Shown here piece after piece: positions 33,804-39,547 of a stretch of 39,547 nucleotides of DNA. A program made the translations under genes and the position numbers. Every line of letters starts with the position of its first letter. Positions within the stretch are counted from its first letter, which is position 1. This stretch comes from Marinilabiliaceae bacterium (GTDB lineage: Bacteria > Bacteroidota > Bacteroidia > Bacteroidales > Marinilabiliaceae). A model generated the notes under the pieces. It saw only the letters and a list, made by a program, of their open reading frames with translations. It was not told the DNA's origin and made no database searches. The stretch spans positions 1 through 39,547 of the forward strand of contig JAEINY010000030.1 in assembly GCA_016342595.1 (NCBI GenBank), written 5' to 3'.

Positions 33804-36086
33804 TTAATTAAAAGGGAATCCAATATTAATATAGGTTCGTAATCGGTGATCCATGTGATTACTTCCGAAACCTAAGGTAATTGGTCCGATGAAACTATTC
33901 ATTGAGATGGCTACGCCATATCCCAGGATAAAATCCTTTTGTTCGAGAATAAATGGATTTTCATCTGTGTGCAGGGTTTCAGAACCAAAAGGTGCTGAAT
34001 AGATGCCATTAGCAATGAGATGGGCATAGAATATCTTGCTAATATTGATATTTACAATGCTTTGTCCCAACAGATAGTTTTCAACTAATTTTTCGCGATA
34101 GTTCAGACCCACAAACGGGATGTCATTCAAGGCTGCATTGTAAGATGTACCTCCCAGAAAGACTAAGTTCAGGAAGAGAGGATCTTTTGTAAAGACGCCG
34201 GCTTCACCCTTCATCATCAAATTGAAGGTTTTATTAATGGGAATCATTTTGAGATACGAGCCCTGAGCAAATACATAATTTTTTTCAGGAATGGTGATGT
34301 AGGGATCCACCATGTGTTTTATAGAATCCTCACCACGATATATTTCATAGGCATTGATAGTATAGATACCTTTAATTTTCAAATGGTGGCCTTTTGTTGC
34401 GAAATAACGACGGTTGAGGGTGTTGCTTTCAAATAGAAATTCGCTTTGCAGTAATCCATTTCCAAATTTTTTGGCCCCAAAATCGAATATTTCATTGAAT
34501 CCGGATTCCTGACTTAATGCCATCGCCTTCCATCTTAATCCCGCATTAATTTGAACAGAGGTTCCGGTTGAAAAATTAAAACCGGCTCCAATATGGGTTT
34601 GTTGGTAATCAAAAGTACCGAATTTATTACCACTGTTACTATAAATCGGAAGTGGTGTATCTTCGAAATAGGCATCCAGGTAAAATCCGGTGGTTTGTTT
34701 TTCACCTAAAAAAGTAAGTAAGTTACTATAAATACGGGGTGCTTCTGAAATGTCGGCAGTTAATGATAAACGACTATTTTTGGTTAGGATATTCCGCAAG
34801 GTGAGGTTGGCAATGATACCCGCTTTTAATTCATTATCGTAATGAACAGAGAATTTTGCTTTGGCCGATTTAGTTTCCAGGGTGTTGAATTCTATGGCAT
34901 AACCTTCATTGTAGTGTGTTAATTCGTAAGTTATCTTTTCATAAAAACGAGTCCCTATTAAACTACGTATACCTTTGTTAACTTGCTCTAACGAAACGGT
35001 ATCACCCACTTCAAAACCAAGATTACCGATAAAAAATTTCTTGGAAATGTGTTCTCGATTTTTAATCTGAATATCGCTTATAATGATTTCATGAACTTGA
35101 ATTTTCTGTGGGCTTACAGAAGCTGGCCCGAGTGTATTGAGGGAATCTGCCAGATGTTGAAATTGAGTCAACTGTTGACAGGCAGCTGTTTCACCGCGCT
35201 CAATAATTTTGGGGGCATCAAAGAAACTGGAAGTAGTATAAGGAGCCAAATGCGGCGAAATGATGTAATCTGTCAGGCCTATAGCTTCGACTAGTGCTGG
35301 ATGACTACCAATAGAGGCTGATGTCATCAAAACCTTGGATATGGAATTCATGTCTTCTTTCGTGGGATAATCTTTAAATCCAACATTGACTCCAATGATA
35401 ATGTCTGCTCCCATTTCCAAGGCTACTTTTACCGGGAAATTATCCAGCACACCACCATCTACTAAATACTTTTCACCTAACTCAACAGGTGTGAATACGG
35501 AAGGGATGGCCATACTAGCCCGCATGGCTGTGGTTAAATCGCCACTTTTGAATACATGGGTTTCGCCAGTTATTAAATCTGCTGCTACACATCGAAAAGG
35601 GATAGGCAAGTCATCAAAATTCTTCACATCGGCAACGTGCCAGGTTAATTCCGAAAGGTATTCCGAGATGCGTTGCCCGCGAACCACACCAGTCGGTAGG
35701 GCTAATCCTTTCTTGGTGATATCGAATTCCAATTGAAATCGATCGTAATCATTTTTTTCCTCGGGCACTACATCTGATAAAGGCACCTGATCGCTGAGTA
35801 GAATAGCCCAATCTGCTTTCCGCACAATGGAATCCAGTTCGGCAGCTGAATATCCGCTGGCATATAAACCACCAATGATACTACCCATGCTCGTGCCGGT
35901 AATATAATCTGGACGAATACCGGCCTCTTCCAATACTTTTAACACCCCGATATGTGCCAATCCTTTTGCGCCTCCTCCACTCAATACCAAGCCAATCTTT
36001 GGACGTTTAGTGTTTTTTTTTGGTAAATTTTGACTATAAATAGTCAATGATGAGAGTAGCAATAAAGCGAAAAGTTGATGGCGCAT
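33804..36086 (-). CDS. Patatin-like phospholipase with BamA/PlpD-type outer-membrane barrel
   Basis: A 760-residue protein with signal peptide MRHQLFALLLLSSLTIYSQ. The patatin domain carries the oxyanion loop SGGGAKGLAHIGVL, the nucleophile Ser66 in GTSMGS and Asp210 in VDGG, a complete Ser-Asp dyad. After residue ~320 comes a POTRA-like segment (IQIKNREHISKKFFIGNLGFEVGDTVSLEQVNKGI), then a long beta-barrel region ending INIGFPFN. This matches the PlpD/type Vd layout, a lipase tied to a 16-strand barrel. It probably cleaves phospholipids at or outside the outer membrane. It begins 3 bases after the methyltransferase stop, so they form an operon. Confidence 0.9.
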   Translation of the reverse strand: MRHQLFALLLLSSLTIYSQNLPKKNTKRPKIGLVLSGGGAKGLAHIGVLKVLEEAGIRPDYITGTSMGSIIGGLYASGYSAAELDSIVRKADWAILLSDQVPLSDVVPEEKNDYDRFQLEFDITKKGLALPTGVVRGQRISEYLSELTWHVADVKNFDDLPIPFRCVAADLITGETHVFKSGDLTTAMRASMAIPSVFTPVELGEKYLVDGGVLDNFPVKVALEMGADIIIGVNVGFKDYPTKEDMNSISKVLMTSASIGSHPALVEAIGLTDYIISPHLAPYTTSSFFDAPKIIERGETAACQQLTQFQHLADSLNTLGPASVSPQKIQVHEIIISDIQIKNREHISKKFFIGNLGFEVGDTVSLEQVNKGIRSLIGTRFYEKITYELTHYNEGYAIEFNTLETKSAKAKFSVHYDNELKAGIIANLTLRNILTKNSRLSLTADISEAPRIYSNLLTFLGEKQTTGFYLDAYFEDTPLPIYSNSGNKFGTFDYQQTHIGAGFNFSTGTSVQINAGLRWKAMALSQESGFNEIFDFGAKKFGNGLLQSEFLFESNTLNRRYFATKGHHLKIKGIYTINAYEIYRGEDSIKHMVDPYITIPEKNYVFAQGSYLKMIPINKTFNLMMKGEAGVFTKDPLFLNLVFLGGTSYNAALNDIPFVGLNYREKLVENYLLGQSIVNINISKIFYAHLIANGIYSAPFGSETLHTDENPFILEQKDFILGYGVAISMNSFIGPITLGFGSNHMDHRLRTYINIGFPFN

Positions 36087-36089
36087 AGC

Positions 36090-36830
36090 TTAACAGGTTT
36101 TGTTTTTTATTAATAGAGCTGAGCCATACATGTCTGGTAACTCAGCAAAACCTTCCGGAATAGTTATTGAAAATTCGTTAATGGCTTTTTCAACACCCTC
36201 CCAATTGTGATTATAATCATGAATCAGTATCATACCACCTGGTGAGAGTCGTGGATAGAAAAATAGAAGGGCATCTAAGGTTGATTGATAGAGATCCGCA
36301 TCGATGTGTACAAAAGCAAATATTTTATTTTCTAATCCTTTGGCTGTTTCAGGAAAGATACCTTCTTTGACGATAATTTTTTCATTCCCTTTGATATACT
36401 TTACTACTTCATCGGGTGTTGTATTATCAAATTTCACCGTTTGAGGGCGCACTGTTCCATCGCAATCTTCCCGAATGACTTGTTTGGGCAGGCCACTGAA
36501 ACTATCGAACAGAAATAAGTCCCGATCGGGGATGAGGTGGTGTATCAGTTTAGCTGTTTCGCCTTTATAAACCCCCAACTCAGCCAGATCGCCGGGAATG
36601 TTGTTCTTGCTGATTCGTTGGAGTTGCAACCATAAACTGTAATACCGGTTCTTATCTTTAAATTTTCGTTCGTGTTGACTAATAGTTTTCGAGAGGTGTC
36701 CCTTTTTTTGTGCATCGAGCCAGGCAAAAGGTTTAAAAAGTTTGTGGGTATAGAAACTCCAAAAATAACTGATTGCCAAAAGGGCTACCAGATTAATCAG
36801 AATGAGATTGAGAAATTGCAGTAGAGTCAT
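36090..36830 (-). CDS. Membrane-anchored TylF/MycF-family methyltransferase
   Basis: A 246-residue SAM-dependent O-methyltransferase of the macrocin type. It begins with a hydrophobic anchor (LILINLVALLAISYFWSFY), then the catalytic domain: DLAELGVYKGETAKLIH (SAM-binding), LFLFDSFSGLP, FVHIDADLYQSTLDALLFFYPRLSPGGMILIHDYN. The acidic metal/base residues of this family are present (HIDAD, HDYN). TylF proteins methylate sugars or glycans; in this phylum many are linked to surface polysaccharides. No glycosyltransferase is nearby, so the acceptor is unknown. It is the first gene of the unit with the PlpD-like protein. Confidence 0.87.
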   Translation of the reverse strand: MTLLQFLNLILINLVALLAISYFWSFYTHKLFKPFAWLDAQKKGHLSKTISQHERKFKDKNRYYSLWLQLQRISKNNIPGDLAELGVYKGETAKLIHHLIPDRDLFLFDSFSGLPKQVIREDCDGTVRPQTVKFDNTTPDEVVKYIKGNEKIIVKEGIFPETAKGLENKIFAFVHIDADLYQSTLDALLFFYPRLSPGGMILIHDYNHNWEGVEKAINEFSITIPEGFAELPDMYGSALLIKNKTC

Positions 36831-36853
36831 AATTGCTTATGTTGCGTTTATGG

Positions 36854-36861
36854 CAAATATA
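36854..36861 (-). promoter_or_regulatory. Bacteroidota -7 box (TATATTTG) for the methyltransferase-patatin unit
   Basis: Minus-strand TATATTTG, 24 bases upstream of the start codon. No TTTG at -33. Confidence 0.45.
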
Positions 36862-36957
36862 GATACTATTTTTACCTGATTGTTTACTTTTAGTATGAAA
36901 CCACCAGTAGGGGGCATGAAATTGAAACAATTCTGAATGAATAGGGTGAAATCAAGT

Positions 36958-38421
36958 TTATAATAAAGGACTGAATAGCCTGGCAAACGACTCTTTTGCT
37001 TTTTGCCGAAGGGGGCGTTTTTTCCATTCTTCCAATACGACGATGCGCGATGTTTTTAGATCATTGATGTAAGTGTCTCTTACTTCAGTGGCAATTTCTG
37101 TATCAAAGATGAAGGCATTCACTTCAAAATTTTGTTCAAAACTCCGGAAGTCCATGTTGGTAGTACCAATGGTACACACTTGATCATCCACTACCATCAT
37201 TTTGCTGTGTAAGAATCCTTTCTGATAGAAGTAAAATTTAACACCTGTTTCAAGCATCTCGCGGATGTAAGATTTGGAGCAGAGTTGGGTAAAATATGCA
37301 TCACTTTTTTCAGGGATGAGAATGCGTACATCAACACCTCCCAGGGCAGCCGCCTTCAGGGCCAATAAAACACTTTCGCTGGGCATGAAATAAGGCGTTG
37401 CCACGTATACATATTTAGATGCTGATGCGATGGCCTGGAAGAAACCCATCATGATGCCTGGATAATCCGAATCGGGTCCCGATGCTGTAATTTGCACCAT
37501 TTTATCGCCATCTGGTTGTTTTGCCGGAAAATAAAAAGGGTCTGCAATATCTTTCTGGCTGACAAAATACCAGTCGGTTAGGAAAACCGTTTGAATGGCA
37601 TTCACAGCATCCCCATCAATCTGGAGGTGCATGTCACGCCAGATGCCGTATTTTTTGTCACCTTTCAAATAACGATCAGCAACATTTATACCTCCCAAAA
37701 AGCCAACCTCACCATCAACGACAATGATTTTCCGATGGTTACGATAGTTGACTTTGCTGGTAAACAATGGGAAACGAACCTGTAAGAAGCACTTAATTTC
37801 AATACCATAAGATTCTAAGCGTCGAAAAAAAGTACGCTTCAACTCCCAGCTACCTACATCATCCACAATCATGCGTATTTCAACGCCATTTTGAGCTTTT
37901 TCTTTAAGTATATCTACTATTTCATTGCCAATCTCATCATTGTCAAAAATGTAGTATTCCAGGTGGATGAATTTTTTGGCTGCCCATAATGCTTGCTTAA
38001 TAGCTTCGAATGTTTCTTTGCCGTTGTTGAGTACACTTACTTTATTACCATTAGTGATGATGGAGGAGGAGTTATTGAGTAACATCTTTACCAAACGTAA
38101 CTTTCCATCTACCTCCGGGCTTTCGATTAGGTTGCCTTCCGAAAGCTTATGGTTTTGCGAATGGGCGATGGAGGATAATAGGTCATGGTTTTTTAATCCT
38201 TTACGGGCAATGATCTTTTCTTTTCGCAGGTTCTGACCGAAAAAAATATAGAAAATGATGCCCAATCCAGGTAATAGCATCAATACTAATATCCAGGAGA
38301 TAGCCTTTAAAGGGCTTCTGTTTTCCAGCATGATAAGAATAATCACTACCAAGATACTGATGGCATAAGCGGCGATCAGAATAGTTTTTAAAAAAGGTGT
38401 TATTGGGGTAAAGATCTCCAT
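36958..38421 (-). CDS. cls: Cardiolipin synthase
   Basis: A 487-residue phospholipase D-family enzyme that makes cardiolipin from two phosphatidylglycerols (or with phosphatidylethanolamine) at the inner membrane. It has two N-terminal transmembrane helices with the PLDc_N pattern (AISWILVLMLLPGLGIIFYIFFG). The two HKD motifs are HRKIIVVDGEVGFLGG and HSKMMVVDDQVCTIGT, both complete. Length and layout are typical of bacterial Cls. It is probably transcribed alone: gaps to neighbours are 127 and 30 bases, and ribD upstream is on the same strand so co-transcription is possible. Confidence 0.95.
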   Translation of the reverse strand: MEIFTPITPFLKTILIAAYAISILVVIILIMLENRSPLKAISWILVLMLLPGLGIIFYIFFGQNLRKEKIIARKGLKNHDLLSSIAHSQNHKLSEGNLIESPEVDGKLRLVKMLLNNSSSIITNGNKVSVLNNGKETFEAIKQALWAAKKFIHLEYYIFDNDEIGNEIVDILKEKAQNGVEIRMIVDDVGSWELKRTFFRRLESYGIEIKCFLQVRFPLFTSKVNYRNHRKIIVVDGEVGFLGGINVADRYLKGDKKYGIWRDMHLQIDGDAVNAIQTVFLTDWYFVSQKDIADPFYFPAKQPDGDKMVQITASGPDSDYPGIMMGFFQAIASASKYVYVATPYFMPSESVLLALKAAALGGVDVRILIPEKSDAYFTQLCSKSYIREMLETGVKFYFYQKGFLHSKMMVVDDQVCTIGTTNMDFRSFEQNFEVNAFIFDTEIATEVRDTYINDLKTSRIVVLEEWKKRPLRQKAKESFARLFSPLL

Positions 38422-38451
38422 GAGTGTATCTGCAACTATTATAGAGGGAAT

Positions 38452-39507
38452 TTACAATTTATTACGATAAATGAACAGGGTACTGTCGCCAAATTTTTCC
38501 CGGGAGGTTAATTTTCCTTTTAATTTTGGTGCTTCAACGCCCTGGTGAAACCACTTTTCTCCAATGTACAGATGGGCTTCATCCCAAAGGCCTTTATCAA
38601 TGAAGTGCTGAATGGTTTTGTGTCCCCCTTCAACAATTAGGGATTGTATATTTCGTTCATAGAGTAGATGAATAATAGCTTCTTGTAAACCATTTGAAAA
38701 ATCAGATTTTAGATATTCCAAAGCTGGATGCAGTTCGTTTTTTACTTCATTCAATACCAGCGTAGGTACAGAGCCATCTAGTAAATGAGAGTCTTTATCC
38801 AACCTGCATTGCCGGTCAATTAGAATTCGCAACGGCTGAGGGCCTGTCCAGTCACGGAGTGTCAACGATGGGTTATCTTTCTCCGCAGTATGTGTGCCTA
38901 CCAGAATAGCTTGCTCGGTACTGCGCTGATGGTGCACTGCCCGTCGGGCCCATTCATTAGTGATCCAGGTAGGTTGACCAAAATTATCAGCTGTGCGGTC
39001 AATGTCAATATAACCATCAAGTGTTTGTGCCCATTTTAAAAGGATATAAGGGCGTTTGTGGGTATGAAACAAGAAAAAGCGGCGGTTGAGTTCCAAACTT
39101 TCCTTCTCCAACACACCAACTGTTACATCAACACCTGCAGCACGCATCATCTCTATACCTTTGCCGGCTACTTCCGAAAAGCTGTCCACACAACCGATGA
39201 CTACGCGTGGAATCTCTTTCTCAATGATGAGTTTGGAGCAAGGAGGTGTCTTCCCAAAATGGGCACAAGGTTCCAGATTTACATAAAGGGTTGAATGCTT
39301 TAATATAGATTCATCTTTTACTGAACGAACGGCATTCACCTCAGCATGTGGCTGACCTGCTTTGCAGTGAAAGCCTTCTCCGATGATTCTCCCTTCATGC
39401 ACAATGACACTCCCCACCATGGGGTTGGGATAGGTTTTTCCTTCAGCCAGGATAGCCAGATCCAGGCAGCGTTGCATGTATTTTTCAGCTTCGTTCAGTG
39501 GATTCAT
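38452..39507 (-). CDS. ribD: Bifunctional riboflavin deaminase/reductase RibD
   Basis: A two-domain enzyme of riboflavin synthesis: deamination then reduction of the pyrimidine intermediate. The zinc deaminase domain shows PNPMVGSVIV, HAEVNAV and PCAHFGKTPPC. The reductase half contains RPYILLKWAQTLDG, AILVGTHTAEKDNPSLTLR and SLIVEGGHKTIQHFI. I chose the ATG at 39507 (351 residues); the longer frame opens at a TTG (39534) and its extra nine residues are not family-like. The region upstream (39508-39547) has TATCTTGA, a poor -7 match, and the window ends there, so promoter or FMN riboswitch upstream cannot be judged. Confidence 0.94.
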   Translation of the reverse strand: MNPLNEAEKYMQRCLDLAILAEGKTYPNPMVGSVIVHEGRIIGEGFHCKAGQPHAEVNAVRSVKDESILKHSTLYVNLEPCAHFGKTPPCSKLIIEKEIPRVVIGCVDSFSEVAGKGIEMMRAAGVDVTVGVLEKESLELNRRFFLFHTHKRPYILLKWAQTLDGYIDIDRTADNFGQPTWITNEWARRAVHHQRSTEQAILVGTHTAEKDNPSLTLRDWTGPQPLRILIDRQCRLDKDSHLLDGSVPTLVLNEVKNELHPALEYLKSDFSNGLQEAIIHLLYERNIQSLIVEGGHKTIQHFIDKGLWDEAHLYIGEKWFHQGVEAPKLKGKLTSREKFGDSTLFIYRNKL

Positions 39508-39547
39508 TATTGTTTCGTAATTTTGCGCTTTCAAGATACAAAAAATG

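Noticed and set aside
38452-39534. ribD start at the TTG at 39534
   Set aside because: The ATG at 39507 opens the family-typical N-terminus and is a better start codon.

Overview
The window looks like chromosomal DNA from a Bacteroidota species, probably a marine Bacteroidia / Marinilabiliales-type organism (lineage is inference). The grounds are: Bacteroidota -7 promoter boxes of the form TAnnTTTG upstream of several genes, outer-membrane proteins with carboxypeptidase-regulatory-like domains, a DUF6146-type lipoprotein, weak A-rich ribosome binding sites, and the typical ilv-leu gene order of the phylum. There is no phage, plasmid, CRISPR or intact insertion sequence, and I see no rRNA or tRNA gene.

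Layout. 1-2500 (minus): a two-gene redox unit, a DUF362 protein with a Tat-like leader followed by a membrane polyferredoxin that reads like NapH fused to NapG. 2583-5881: small secreted proteins (YwqK/MORN-type, carboxypeptidase-regulatory-like), comF, and a sir2-barrel protein pair. 6223-10805 (plus): dnaG, a NimA-like flavoprotein, a secreted jelly-roll protein and an SpmA-SpmB fusion. 10806-11937: 1.1 kb without a credible gene but dense in structure: a decayed hairpin array, a short tandem repeat, a foldback/MITE-like element with imperfect terminal inverted repeats, and two inverted copies of a two-hairpin element.

11938-25638 (minus) is the core of the window: a complete branched-chain amino acid operon, in transcription order ilvD-ilvB-ilvN-ilvC-leuA-leuC-leuD-cimA-leuB-ilvA. 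Upstream of ilvD I find a full ribosome-mediated attenuator that a normal ORF search misses: a canonical Bacteroidota promoter, a 19-residue leader peptide with 11 Leu/Ile/Val residues (four Ile codons in a row), mutually exclusive 1:2, 2:3 and 3:4 pairings, and a 13-bp terminator stem with a T tract just before ilvD. The operon carries both routes to 2-oxobutyrate (threonine deaminase IlvA and a Leptospira-type citramalate synthase CimA that can share LeuCD and LeuB). It also has several strongly structured intercistronic gaps. Only the transaminase ilvE is missing.

25885-27475 (minus): two overlapping paralogous exported proteins. 27711-33693 (plus): dapD with a terminator, a DUF6146 lipoprotein facing the decayed C-terminal end of a DMT/EamA transporter gene, a lipoprotein of unknown function, and a very large ABCG-type ABC transporter with an N-terminal TerB-like domain. 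33804-39507 (minus): a PlpD-like patatin/outer-membrane protein with a TylF-type methyltransferase, cardiolipin synthase, and ribD at the window edge.
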